A stretch of 64,000 bases of DNA from Paroceanicella profunda (lineage in GTDB: Bacteria > Pseudomonadota > Alphaproteobacteria > Rhodobacterales > Rhodobacteraceae), in contig NZ_CP040818.1 of the NCBI RefSeq assembly GCF_005887635.2, positions 3,502,501 to 3,566,500 of the forward strand. The letters are read 5' to 3'. The position numbers and the translations under genes were made by a program. A model generated the notes under the pieces. It ran no database searches. It saw nothing but the letters and a program-made list of their open reading frames with translations, and was not told the DNA's origin. Numbering within the stretch: the stretch's first letter is position 1; every line of letters begins with the position of its first letter. Positions 50,754-59,747 of the stretch are shown piece by piece.

Positions 50754-50854
50754 CGACAAGTCCTGAACGATTGCGACATTTTTGCGAACCATCACACATA
50801 AATGGTTCGGAGAGAAGTCATATCTGGGCATGGTAGATCACCAGGAGACCCGAA

Positions 50855-51460
50855 ATGAACAAACCTCATCCCTATCCCTCCGCCCCCGCCCGGTTCTGCA
50901 TCGCCGCATTTACCGCGACTGTCTTCATCGGTTCTCCGCTGCAGGCGCAGGACGCGCAGATGGACCTGCCCTTCGAGGTCATCGTGTCCGAGGCTACCGA
51001 AGATGCAGCCGCTGCCCACGAGGTTGCCGCCGCCCGCGCCGACTGGCTGGAGGCTTTCGCGGCACAAGACCTCGAGCGAATGATGTCCTTCTACGTCGCA
51101 GACATCTATTCATACGATCTCATGGCCGCGCCTACCGAAAACGGTCTTGCGATGGCGTTCGATGGCGAGGCGATCTGGCGGCAGAACTGGGTCGCCTTCT
51201 TCGAGATGTTCGAAGACGATCTTGTCATATCGATCGACGATCTGACTGTCTATCAGCAGGGTGATCTGGCGACCGTGCGTGGGTTGACGCGCTTGGAAGG
51301 CACAATTGTAGACGGTCCTTTCGTCGACATGTGGACGCGGGAAACGAACGTCCTGCGCCGGGTGAACGGCCGCTGGCTTGTCCTGCACGATCACGTTTCG
51401 GTCCCAATCGATTTCTCGACGGGACTGGCGCTTACAGACCTTGTGCCTGACCATCGCTGA
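50855..51460 (+). CDS. Exported SnoaL-like (NTF2-fold) protein
   Basis: A 201-residue protein: signal peptide MNKPHPYPSAPARFCIAAFT to about LQAQDAQ, then an NTF2/SnoaL fold with RADWLEAFAAQDLERMMSFY, SYDLMAAP, and WLVLHDHVSVPIDF. The pattern is the ketosteroid-isomerase-like DUF4440 or SnoaL type, with the C-terminal His-Val-Ser-Val-Pro segment. Likely binds or isomerises a small hydrophobic compound in the periplasm; catalytic competence cannot be judged. The NmrA gene starts 37 bases later. Confidence 0.75.
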   Translation: MNKPHPYPSAPARFCIAAFTATVFIGSPLQAQDAQMDLPFEVIVSEATEDAAAAHEVAAARADWLEAFAAQDLERMMSFYVADIYSYDLMAAPTENGLAMAFDGEAIWRQNWVAFFEMFEDDLVISIDDLTVYQQGDLATVRGLTRLEGTIVDGPFVDMWTRETNVLRRVNGRWLVLHDHVSVPIDFSTGLALTDLVPDHR

Positions 51461-51497
51461 CGATCGCGCCTGAGACACACAGACAATGGAAGACGAT

Positions 51498-52373
51498 ATG
51501 ATCCTGTTGACCCCCCCCACCGGAGACATCGGTCACCGCGTGCTTGGCCGGCTGCTCGACGCCGGCACACATGTCCGCGTCATCGCGCGTGATCCATTCA
51601 AACTGTCGATGGACAACCGCATAGACGTCATTCAGGGGTCGATGTCAGACGCTGACACCATCGCGCAGGCGCTGCCGGGCGTGACGCGCGTGTTCTGGCT
51701 GCCCCCCGGTGACCCGAGCCTCCCATCCGCGAGGGCCGCCTACCGTGGGGTCTCGCAGGCCTTTTGCGACGCTCTTCCGGGGTCGGAGGTGACGAGGGTG
51801 GTCAGCATCTCCGCCCTCGGCCGCGGTTGGCCCAAGCCTGCCGGGCTTGTCACCGCGACGCTAGAGGTCGACGACATGATCGCGCGGACGGGTGTGCACC
51901 TGCGCGCCCTGACCTGCGCCTCCCTCATGGACAACTTTGCGCGCCAGATCGAACCGATCCGGGCCACGGGCATGTTCTACCAGCCGACACCCGGCGACAA
52001 GAAGCTGCCGCATGTCGCCAAGTCCGACGTGGCACGCATCGCGGCGGATCTCCTTCTGGATACCGGCTGGACGGATGTCCAGGAGCTTCCGCTCCTGGGT
52101 CCGGAGGACCTGTCGTTCGACGAGATGGCAGTCATCCTGTCGGAGTTTCTGGGCCGTCCGGTCAAGGCGGTGAAGATGAGCATGCCTCAATTCGAGGAGA
52201 TGATGCGAGGACTCGGTGCAAGTGAGGGCATGGCGCAAGCCTATGTGGAGATGATGACCGCCAAGAATGAGGGGATCGACACCCTCGACATGACTGCCTC
52301 GCGTCGGACAACCCCGACCACATTTCGCGAATGGTGCGACCAGGAGTTCCGCGCGCTGATCGGAGAAATCTAA
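51498..52373 (+). CDS. NmrA-like NAD(P)-binding protein
   Basis: A 291-residue atypical SDR of the NmrA/QOR2 group: start MILLTPPTGDIGHRVLGRLL, where GDIGHRV is a modified dinucleotide motif; ARDPFKL; HVAKSDVARIAADLLLD; and TFREWCDQEF. Another ATG at 51486 is possible, but GGAAGACG immediately before 51498 is a better ribosome site. Either a redox sensor or a quinone reductase-like enzyme. It is cotranscribed with the SnoaL gene. Confidence 0.82.
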   Translation: MILLTPPTGDIGHRVLGRLLDAGTHVRVIARDPFKLSMDNRIDVIQGSMSDADTIAQALPGVTRVFWLPPGDPSLPSARAAYRGVSQAFCDALPGSEVTRVVSISALGRGWPKPAGLVTATLEVDDMIARTGVHLRALTCASLMDNFARQIEPIRATGMFYQPTPGDKKLPHVAKSDVARIAADLLLDTGWTDVQELPLLGPEDLSFDEMAVILSEFLGRPVKAVKMSMPQFEEMMRGLGASEGMAQAYVEMMTAKNEGIDTLDMTASRRTTPTTFREWCDQEFRALIGEI

Positions 52374-52465
52374 CCTTTGGTCCGCCCCAAGCGCGAGATC
52401 ATAGCATACTCACAGGCGCGGTCGGGACATCTCCGACCGCACCTGCCTCGGCGCCCTGCCACGGG

Positions 52466-53200
52466 TCACCACGGCTCGATCCCGTCATGGGCCAAGAAAC
52501 GGCCGGTTGTGCCGTCCCCGCGCAGCGCCGCCGCCACAGAGGCGCGGGCGCCGTCGCGGGGCGACTGTGCGCCCGGCCCGCCGCCGTTCAGGTCGGTGGC
52601 GGTAAACCCCGGCGCGACGGAATTGACCACGATCCCCGTCCCCGCAAGCTCCTTGGCGAGCAGGATGGTCGCCATGTTCAGGGCGGCTTTTGAGCAGTTG
52701 TAGCCCGTCAGGCGAACGGCATCGAACTCCCAATCCGAGTCGCTGTGACGGGACAGGGAGCCGAGGCCGCTGGAGACATTCACGATCCTGCCCGCCGGCG
52801 CCTTGCGGAGCAGTGGGAGCATGGTCTGGATGACCTCGAGCGTCGAAAAGAAATTCACCTCGAACAGATCGCGGACCTGTGCCAGATCGGCCGCGCCCGG
52901 CGGCCCGTCCCCGGCGACGCCGGTTCCGGCATTGTTCACCAGGACGTCGAGATGACCGAAGGTCGACCGGATCTGCTCGGCCACGCTGTCTCGGGACGTC
53001 GCATCCCGGACGTCCAGCGCGATCGGTCGAGCGTCGATCCCCTCTGATCCGAGCCGGCCCGCAGCCTCGTCGCCGCGACCTGCATCGCGCGAACCGATCA
53101 GGACCGTGTGGCCTTCCAGACCGATCTGACGCGCAGTCTCGAACCCTATGCCCTTGTTCGCCCCGGTGACGAGGACGACGAGTCCTGTGCTCTGAGCCAT
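52466..53200 (-). CDS. SDR oxidoreductase (carbonyl reductase-like)
   Basis: A 244-residue SDR with VVLVTGANKGIGFETARQIG, NNAGTGVAG, SSGLGSLS and active-site YNCSK. This resembles the plant/fungal carbonyl reductase-like group (TGANKGIG is its usual motif). The start at 53200 follows AGGAGAG; an upstream in-frame ATG at 53248 is less likely. Divergent from a TetR gene with 71 bases between, probably its repressor. Confidence 0.88.
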   Translation of the reverse strand: MAQSTGLVVLVTGANKGIGFETARQIGLEGHTVLIGSRDAGRGDEAAGRLGSEGIDARPIALDVRDATSRDSVAEQIRSTFGHLDVLVNNAGTGVAGDGPPGAADLAQVRDLFEVNFFSTLEVIQTMLPLLRKAPAGRIVNVSSGLGSLSRHSDSDWEFDAVRLTGYNCSKAALNMATILLAKELAGTGIVVNSVAPGFTATDLNGGGPGAQSPRDGARASVAAALRGDGTTGRFLAHDGIEPW

Positions 53201-53271
53201 ATCGCTCTCCTCTTGCTGTCTTGCGTTGAGAAGCAGATATATGAGCAAACCCTCAGCTTGGTTACTCGCAT

Positions 53272-53925
53272 ATGACGCTCATCCCGCAGACACGGTTAAA
53301 GCCCCGCAAGAACCCCGTTCAGGCCCGTGCCAAGGCGACTGTCGACGCCATCTTCGAAGCGACGGCTCAGGTTTTGCTGAGCGAAGGGCTGGCCCGACTG
53401 ACCACGAACCACGTGGCGACGCGCGCCGGGGTGTCGATCGGCACGTTGTACCAGTACTTCCCCGGCAAGGAGGCACTGCTGTACGCGCTGGTCGAGCAGC
53501 TTCTGGATCAGGTTGCCTGCCAGATCGAAGAGGCCTGCGCCGCGGCCGAGCGCCCTAGGCTGGACGACTGCGCAGCGGTGTTCGTCGAGACGTATTTCGC
53601 GGCGAAGACGGGCGACCCCGAAAAGGCCCGCGCGCTTTATCTGGCCTCGTCGCACCTCGAGATGAGCGCGCTGGTCTCCCGCACAATCGTCAGGCTTCAG
53701 GATGCAGCGGCGCAGATGTTGCGCCGCTGCCCGGAGGTCCGTGCCGCCCCACCCGACGAGGTCGTGACCTGCTGGGTTGCCGTCGTCACGGGCGGTACTC
53801 GGCAGATTCTCGAAGACACGAACTCTGCCATGCTTCTGCCGGGATTTCACATCGAGCTCACCCGGCTTTCCAGCGCCTACCTCAGGTCCGCTTTTTCAAG
53901 CGGTCCGAAGCGTTCTGACGGGTGA
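53272..53925 (+). CDS. TetR-family regulator
   Basis: A 217-residue TetR protein: RAKATVDAIFEATAQVLLSE then LTTNHVATRAGVSIGTLYQY with FPGKEALLYALVEQ is a textbook HTH. The C-terminal domain resembles TetR_C_33 or AefR-like regulators. It sits divergent to the carbonyl-reductase-like SDR. The 71-base gap has only imperfect inverted repeats around 53241-53270. Confidence 0.9.
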   Translation: MTLIPQTRLKPRKNPVQARAKATVDAIFEATAQVLLSEGLARLTTNHVATRAGVSIGTLYQYFPGKEALLYALVEQLLDQVACQIEEACAAAERPRLDDCAAVFVETYFAAKTGDPEKARALYLASSHLEMSALVSRTIVRLQDAAAQMLRRCPEVRAAPPDEVVTCWVAVVTGGTRQILEDTNSAMLLPGFHIELTRLSSAYLRSAFSSGPKRSDG

Positions 53926-53955
53926 CGCTGCCCATCTCCGCCCTGCCCCGACCGG

Positions 53956-54764
53956 CTACAGCAGCCCTTCCTGCCGGGCCTGGTGCACCGTTCGCACCGT
54001 CGGCGTGAAGCTGAGGCTGCGGGCCAGCGACCCGTCGACATGCAGATACCACGGGTTGCTCAGGGGCTCGGCCTTCGGCTCCATCTTGGCCCCCGACAGG
54101 CTGACAAGCTCGAAGACCGACAGCGGCGCCTCGTCAGTGATGTTCACCACGCGGCCGTCGAACCTACCGTCCAGCGCAAGTTGCACCGCCGTGGCGATGT
54201 CGCGATGGTGAACCGTGCTCATGCGCTGCGCCGGGTGCCAGTTGCCGACATGTTGGGGCAGCGCCTCCAGATGCCCGTCGCCGTCGCCATAGACGAAGGG
54301 AAAGCGCAGGGCCGCCCAGGTCAGGCCGCTGTCGCGCAGCGCGGTTTCGGCCGCCACCTTGCTTGCGGGATAGGCGTGCTGCGGATCGACCGGGTCGCTC
54401 TCCTGCCCTGGATGCGGATTGTTTGCATCGTATACGTGGCTGGTGCTCGACAGGATGAACCGGGCGTCGGGCGCATGGGCCCGCACCGCCGCGATCAGGT
54501 TGCGGGTGCCGTCGAGGTTGCTCTTCCAGATCAGGTCAGTGTCCGTTGTGCGGAACACCGCGGCAAGGTGCACGACAGCCGTCACGCTCTGTACCGCCTC
54601 TGCCAAGGAGCTGGGATTGAGTATATCGCCACGCGCGGCAGTGAACCCGTCCAGGCAGGGTTTGCCCTCGCGCAGGAGAAGGCGGCAGTCGTGGCCCGCG
54701 TCGCGCAGCCGGGGGTCAGGCGCGCGCCAACAAGGCCGGTGGCGCCGGTGATCAGGATTGTCAT
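53956..54764 (-). pseudogene. NAD-dependent epimerase/SDR gene with a frameshift at a G5/C5 run
   Basis: Extended SDR: starts MTILITGATGLVGARL at 54764 and, after one frameshift, continues LRDAGHDCRLLLREGKP, VTAVVHLAAVFRTTD and YPASKVAAETALRDSG (Tyr-Lys active site), to VHQARQEGLL at 53956. The shift lies in a run of five Gs (54711-54715, CCCCC on the coding strand); six would restore one frame of about 269 residues. It follows a MarR gene by four bases and would be its target. Either a true recent mutation or a sequencing error in a homopolymer. Confidence 0.8.
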
Positions 54765-54768
54765 GGGA

Positions 54769-55230
54769 TCAGTCCTTTTTCAGAAGGGAATGCAGGTTTT
54801 CGGTGGCCGTCCGGAGGACCCGGGCAGCGATTTCAAGATCGGCGCGATCGGCGCCGCCGAAGGCCGCGTCATGGATGAAGGTCAGGTCCGGAAGCTCCTG
54901 CCACAGCGCCTGCCCCGCCGGGGTCAGGGACAGCAGGCGCTGGCGCTGATCCGTGCCGTCGGCGGATTGCGCCACCAGGTCCTTGCGCACCAGCGTTGTC
55001 ACGATGCCGCTCAGCGTCGCGCGCTCCAGTTCGAGCATTCGCCCCAGATCGCGCTGCACGGTCGGGCCTGAGTTTGCCAGGTGCCAGAGCACATACCACT
55101 GGGTCGACCCCAGGTCGAAGGGCCGCAGGGTGGCATCCATCACCGCCCGCCCCGCCATGTAGCAGCGTTTCGCCCAGGCGCCGACTGCGGCATCCGCATC
55201 GGCCTCGGTCATCTCGTCCGCTTCGGACAT
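54769..55230 (-). CDS. MarR-family regulator
   Basis: A 153-residue winged-helix regulator with LGSTQWYVLWHLANSGPTVQ, RDLGRMLELERATLSGIVTT (recognition helix) and VRKDLVAQSADGTDQRQRLL (wing). It starts at 55230 and ends 4 bases before the epimerase gene, an autoregulated two-gene operon. A perfect inverted repeat (55250-55284) lies 20 bases upstream of the start. Confidence 0.92.
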   Translation of the reverse strand: MSEADEMTEADADAAVGAWAKRCYMAGRAVMDATLRPFDLGSTQWYVLWHLANSGPTVQRDLGRMLELERATLSGIVTTLVRKDLVAQSADGTDQRQRLLSLTPAGQALWQELPDLTFIHDAAFGGADRADLEIAARVLRTATENLHSLLKKD

Positions 55231-55249
55231 TGATCCGCCTATCCATAAT

Positions 55250-55284
55250 GTTCGCTACCATACGATAATTGATAGGTAGCGAAC
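55250..55284. promoter_or_regulatory. Operator candidate for the MarR regulator
   Basis: Perfect 10-bp arms gttcgctacc (55250-55259) and ggtagcgaac (55275-55284), spaced by 15 bases rich in A+T. The gap separates MarR from the LysR gene end. Confidence 0.75.
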
Positions 55285-55331
55285 GAATGTCAAGGGACCC
55301 AGACCGGGGCGGCGGCATCCCAGACCCAAGC

Positions 55332-56231
55332 CTATGTTCCGGGTCTGACCGTCTTCACCGTGTTGACGAAGGCCCGGAGGGCCGAGGGCATGTGCCGGTT
55401 GCGGGGGTAATAGAGCGCGAGACCATCGATCTGCGGACACCAGTCCTCCAGAATCGTGCACAGCCGCCCGTCACCCAGGAAGGGCTGCGCGAAATGCTCG
55501 GGCACATAGGCGATGCCGTGCCCCGCCGCCGCGGCCTCGGCCAGCAGGTCGTTGTCGTCCAGGGTCAGTGCACCGGGAACGTCCAGGGCGACCTCGCTGC
55601 CCCGTTTCGAGAACTCCCAGCGATAACGTTTGCCGCTGGGCAGGCGCTGCCTGATGCAGACATGCGCCAGCAGGTCCTGCGGGCTCTGCGGCCTGCCACG
55701 GTCGCGCAGATAGGCTGGGGCGGCCACCGCGATGAAACGTGTTCCGCCGTCCAGTCGCACGGCGACCATGTCTTGCGGAATGGCCTCCAGCAGCCGGACG
55801 CCGGCATCGAAACCCTGCTCCACGATATCGACAAGCTGGCCTTCCGAGACCAGATCCAGTTCGACCTCGGGACACTCCGCCAGGAACCGCGGCACGACCT
55901 CGCGCAGCAGGATGCGGGCGCCGCTCTTGTTGGCGTTGATCCGCAGAATGCCGCCCGGGCGGCCGCGCACCTCGGACAGCGTGTCCAGCGCATAGTCGAG
56001 GTCTCGAAGGACAGGATCCAGCCGTTTGAGCAGGTCTGCCCCCGCCTGCGTAGGCGACACGCTTCGGGTCGTGCGGTTGAGCAGGCGGACGCCCAGCTTC
56101 GCCTCCAGCCCGATGATGGCGTGGCTCAGCGCAGAGCGCGACACCCCAAGGTCATCCGCCGCCTTGCGGAAACTTCGATGCCGCGCGACCGCCGCAAAGG
56201 CGGCGAGATCGTTCAGGCTGGGTCTCGCCAT
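55332..56231 (-). CDS. LysR-family regulator
   Basis: A 299-residue LysR protein: DLAAFAAVARHRSFRKAADD then GVSRSALSHAIIGLEAKLGV (HTH) and an effector domain with DIVEQGFDAGVRLLEAIPQD. Close in pattern to the LysR at 48870, so both belong to one subgroup. It is divergent from the 56331 SDR over about 100 bases. Confidence 0.9.
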   Translation of the reverse strand: MARPSLNDLAAFAAVARHRSFRKAADDLGVSRSALSHAIIGLEAKLGVRLLNRTTRSVSPTQAGADLLKRLDPVLRDLDYALDTLSEVRGRPGGILRINANKSGARILLREVVPRFLAECPEVELDLVSEGQLVDIVEQGFDAGVRLLEAIPQDMVAVRLDGGTRFIAVAAPAYLRDRGRPQSPQDLLAHVCIRQRLPSGKRYRWEFSKRGSEVALDVPGALTLDDNDLLAEAAAAGHGIAYVPEHFAQPFLGDGRLCTILEDWCPQIDGLALYYPRNRHMPSALRAFVNTVKTVRPGT

Positions 56232-56330
56232 TCGTGACCCCCCCTCACCAGATCATCCCAAACTGGGGACGTTATCACATCAATGGAAGCGCCTAGATCA
56301 GAAAGGACACCAAGATCGAAGGATATTCAC

Positions 56331-57164
56331 ATGACAAAGACATGGTTCATCACCGGCGCCTCTTCCGGCCTCGGCAAGGAAATGGCCGCGCAATTGCTTG
56401 CCCGGGGCGACCGGGTGATCGGGACCTCCCGCAATGCGGCGTCGCTGAAATCCATCTCGGAGCAATACCCGGACCGCTTCGACGCCTGCCTGCTCGACCT
56501 GACCGACCCCGGAGGCCTCGGGCAGGCGGTCGATGCCGCCTTCGACCGGCTGGGCCGGATCGACGTCATCGTCAGCAATGCGGGCTATGGCCTGTTCGGC
56601 GCCGCCGAGGAACTGGACGCGGCAGAGATCGACCGCCAGATCGCCACCAACCTGACCGGGCCGATCCACCTGATCCGGGCCGCCCTGCCCCACCTGCGGG
56701 GCCAGTGCGGCGGGTGTATCGTTCAGGTCTCGTCGGAAGGCGGGCAGATCGCCTATCCTAGCTTCAGCCTGTACCACGCAACCAAATGGGGCATCGAGGG
56801 CTTCATCGAATCCCTGGCGCAGGAAGTGGCGGGTTTCGGAATTACCTGCGTCGTTGCCCAGCCCGGACCCACGGGAACGAATTTCGGCGCCAACCTTGTG
56901 GTGGCCGAGGCGTCCGAGGCCTACGCAGAGACCCCCGCCGGCGCGGTGCGCCGCGCGATCCTCGACGGCAGTTTCGTCCTGAAGGGCGACGCGGCCCGGA
57001 CCGCCGCTGCGATGATCGACGCTGCCGAGAGCAGCTCGCCGCCCCTGCGCCTGACCCTTGGCAGCACGGCCTACGAGTCGATCGCCGACGCCCTAAAGAT
57101 GCGCCTCGCCGCTCTTGAGGCGCAGCGCGAAGTTGCTCTGAAGGCAGACCGGACAGACCTTTAA
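56331..57164 (+). CDS. SDR oxidoreductase
   Basis: A 277-residue SDR: WFITGASSGLGKEMAAQLLA, NAGYG, SSEGGQI and active-site YHATK. It resembles the SDR_c5-like or YbbO-like oxidoreductases. The ATG at 56331 with AAGGATATTCAC before it is the start; the upstream frame is unrelated. Predicted NADP preference (Arg after the glycine motif, GTSRNA). Likely target of the divergent LysR. Confidence 0.88.
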   Translation: MTKTWFITGASSGLGKEMAAQLLARGDRVIGTSRNAASLKSISEQYPDRFDACLLDLTDPGGLGQAVDAAFDRLGRIDVIVSNAGYGLFGAAEELDAAEIDRQIATNLTGPIHLIRAALPHLRGQCGGCIVQVSSEGGQIAYPSFSLYHATKWGIEGFIESLAQEVAGFGITCVVAQPGPTGTNFGANLVVAEASEAYAETPAGAVRRAILDGSFVLKGDAARTAAAMIDAAESSSPPLRLTLGSTAYESIADALKMRLAALEAQREVALKADRTDL

Positions 57165-57315
57165 ACGCACAGCTTATTTGATCTCGCTCACCCCGACGGC
57201 CTGTCGCTTTTACCAGAGACGCTATGGATCGGGTTATTCGCAACTATCTACCGAAGATACAGTATCCGAAGCCCCACGTGAAACGGGCACCGGGCAGATT
57301 GGCGGGGCTCCGAGT

Positions 57316-58734
57316 TCAAGCCGCCTGCGGCAAAACAAGGGCGGCCCTCAGGCCAGGATCGCGCTGGGACAAGACGATGTCGCCGCCATGCTGACGGGCA
57401 ATTGCGCGGGCGATCGAGAGGCCAAGGCCTATTCCCCCGGTCTCCCGCGACCGCGACTCTTCAAGGCGGAAGAAAGGTGTGAAGACTTCCTCTAGGTCGC
57501 CGAAAGGAATACCCGGCCCTTCGTCCTCGACGAAGATGGTCACACCCTTTTCGTCGGTGACAAGCCGGACGTCGGCGCCGCCGGCATAGCGGACCGCATT
57601 CTCGATGAGATTGCGCAGAACACGTTTCAGTCCCTCTGGACGGCAACGGTAGTCCTGCCTCTCTCCGAGCACGAAACGGACAGGATGTCCGATTTCGGCA
57701 AGATCGTCGCACACGCTTTCGACCAATGCCGTCAGGTCGATGGTCCGCGTCGGTTCGCTACTCGTGTCCTGGCTGACGAGGGAAAGAGTGGCTTCGGTCA
57801 TCGCCTGCATCTCGTCGATGGTTGCAAGCATCCGGTCGCGCAATTCGGCGTCGTCGACCAATTCCGCCCTCAGGCGAAGAGTCGTGAGCGGGGTGCGTAG
57901 GTCGTGGCCGATTGCGGCCAGCATGCGGGTACGGTCCGCCACGAAGCGTTGGAGTCGCTCCTGCATGCTGTTGAAAGCGACGGTCGTGCGCCTGATGTCC
58001 TCGGGTCCATGTACCGCTAACGCTGATACCTGCTCGCCTCGACCCAACAATTCGGCCGCCCGGGTCAACTGCCGCAGCGGGCTCGCGATGCGTCGCACAG
58101 TCAACACCCCGACAAGGGAAACAAGTATCGCCGTAAGAGCCAGCGACAATGGCAAATGGGTACGCCAGAGCGCCGGATTGATGTTCTTGTAATGCGCAGC
58201 GTTGAGCACCCGTCCGTCACCGATCGGAACGATCACACCGGCCCCATTCTGCCGCGCAAAGTCGAGGGACCGGGTAAGGATTGGAAGCTCGGAATGGTCC
58301 GCCGTGGAAAGCGACCATTCGGCACCCTCCATGAAGTAACCTGCATCGACGCCGGCAGGCAGGCGATACCCGGCGTTGGCCCTCCCCTCTTCTCCGAGGA
58401 TGTCATGAAGCGGCACCTCAAAGCGCTCGAAGGCCTGCTGCACCCAAGACTCGATCGCTACCTGTCGGTCGTTGGAGATCCAGAAACGCGAGGTATCCGT
58501 ACTGGAGATCGGCAGGAGTTCGTCCAGCAGGTCCGGAGGCACCGTCTGAGCCAAACGAGCCACCGCGGCGGCACGACTGGCGAGTTCCGCTCGGGCAGCC
58601 GCGCGCAGGTCACTCTGCAGGTAGTCCCATAGGATCGCGAAGCCGATTGCCTGTGATGCGAATAGCGCGACCAGCATTGACAAGAGCAACTGTGCCGTCA
58701 CGCTTTTTTGCAGGATGCCCACTAGGCGGTTCAA
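57316..58734 (-). CDS. Sensor histidine kinase
   Basis: A 472-residue membrane kinase of the EnvZ type. TM1 at residues about 12-35 (VTAQLLLSMLVALFASQAIG), a periplasmic sensor of about 155 residues, TM2 near 194-213, a HAMP region (RRIASPLRQLTRAAELLGRG), H-box GHDLRTPLTTLRLRAE with the phospho-His, N-box LIENAVRYAGG, and G boxes VEDEGPGIPF and GGIGLGLSIA. It overlaps the response-regulator stop by four bases. Confidence 0.93.
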   Translation of the reverse strand: MNRLVGILQKSVTAQLLLSMLVALFASQAIGFAILWDYLQSDLRAAARAELASRAAAVARLAQTVPPDLLDELLPISSTDTSRFWISNDRQVAIESWVQQAFERFEVPLHDILGEEGRANAGYRLPAGVDAGYFMEGAEWSLSTADHSELPILTRSLDFARQNGAGVIVPIGDGRVLNAAHYKNINPALWRTHLPLSLALTAILVSLVGVLTVRRIASPLRQLTRAAELLGRGEQVSALAVHGPEDIRRTTVAFNSMQERLQRFVADRTRMLAAIGHDLRTPLTTLRLRAELVDDAELRDRMLATIDEMQAMTEATLSLVSQDTSSEPTRTIDLTALVESVCDDLAEIGHPVRFVLGERQDYRCRPEGLKRVLRNLIENAVRYAGGADVRLVTDEKGVTIFVEDEGPGIPFGDLEEVFTPFFRLEESRSRETGGIGLGLSIARAIARQHGGDIVLSQRDPGLRAALVLPQAA

Positions 58735-59456
58735 TCTGCGAAGACCTCCGGCATGAAGCTGTATCCGCCGCCGCGATGGGTCTGAATGATGGTGGGGGAT
58801 TTCGGGTCGCTTTCCACCTTGCGGCGTAGACGACTGATCTGATTGTCGATGGACCGGTCGAATGGATCGGCCTCACGTCCTACGGTCAAGTCCAGAAGCT
58901 GATCGCGGCTAAGCACCATGCCAGGATGCTCGACCAGCACTTTCAGCAACCGGAATTCGGCGGTCGACAGTGGGATCCCGACCCCGTCTTCACCTTGCAG
59001 TTCTCGCCGCGACAGGCTGAGCACCCAACGGTCGAAGCGTACGACACCGGGCCGTCGAGCGGCCCGCTGAGGAGGCAGGCTGTTCACCCTGCGCAGAACG
59101 GCTTTGATGCGGGCGACGAGCTCACGCGAAGAAAACGGTTTGACGAGGTAATCGTCGGCACCAAGTTCCAGACCGATCACGCGATCTGTCTCGTCGCTCC
59201 GCGCGGTCAGGAATATAATAGGAATGTCCGGCCCCGACCGCGAACGCAGTTCCCGGCAGAGTGTCAGGCCGTCCTCGCCCGGCATCATGATGTCGAGCAC
59301 GACCAGGTCCGGCGCCCCGGTCTCGACGATCCGCCTAAGGCCGGTGCCATTTTCTGCAGTGCTGACCCGATAGCCTTGTTGCTGCAGATATTTCGAGACC
59401 AAGTCGCGGATATCGCGGTGATCGTCGACGACGGCAATGTGGGGTACTTGCGTCAT
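58731..59456 (-). CDS. OmpR-family response regulator
   Basis: A 241-residue regulator: receiver with Asp10/11 (AVVDDH), phospho-Asp55 (VVLDIMMPGEDG) and KPF lysine in DDYLVKPFSSRELV, then a winged-helix output (LSTAEFRLLKVLVEHPGMVL; SRDQLLDLTVGREADPFDRS). It is the first gene of the pair and divergent from the iorA-like gene across 291 bases that hold direct repeats, so it probably regulates both. Confidence 0.93.
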   Translation of the reverse strand: MTQVPHIAVVDDHRDIRDLVSKYLQQQGYRVSTAENGTGLRRIVETGAPDLVVLDIMMPGEDGLTLCRELRSRSGPDIPIIFLTARSDETDRVIGLELGADDYLVKPFSSRELVARIKAVLRRVNSLPPQRAARRPGVVRFDRWVLSLSRRELQGEDGVGIPLSTAEFRLLKVLVEHPGMVLSRDQLLDLTVGREADPFDRSIDNQISRLRRKVESDPKSPTIIQTHRGGGYSFMPEVFAD

Positions 59457-59576
59457 GGCAAGTCCTTCAGTGTTAAACTTGTTCCCTACTATATCCCCTT
59501 TTTAGCCCAAGGCTCGTTCCAAACTGTATCCGTTTGTAAGCGCCACCGAGTCCAGGCGGCGGCTTCCCCCGATCCC

Positions 59577-59592
59577 GATACACATTGATACA
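59577..59592 (+). promoter_or_regulatory. GATACA direct repeats, candidate OmpR-type operator
   Basis: GATACA at 59577-59582 and 59587-59592, phased by exactly 10 bases; a related tgtatc lies at 59525-59530. OmpR/PhoB-type dimers bind tandem half-sites at this spacing. It sits between the regulator and the molybdoenzyme genes. Confidence 0.55.
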
Positions 59593-59747
59593 AACCGCGA
59601 CCGAGCCGGCACAGCCGCGCGACAGGATCCGGGTAGCGTGCATGAACCGAAGCGCGAGGCAGAAGGTCCAACCGCTTCGCAACACTATCACGAGCACCCG
59701 GCAATTACCGTCACCGACCGGGTCCGCAACTGAGTTCAGGAGCCGTC

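Noticed and set aside
53201..53271. Inverted repeat around atatgagcaa / ttactcgcatat as the TetR operator
   Set aside because: Arms match imperfectly and need a gap, so it was not listed as a site.
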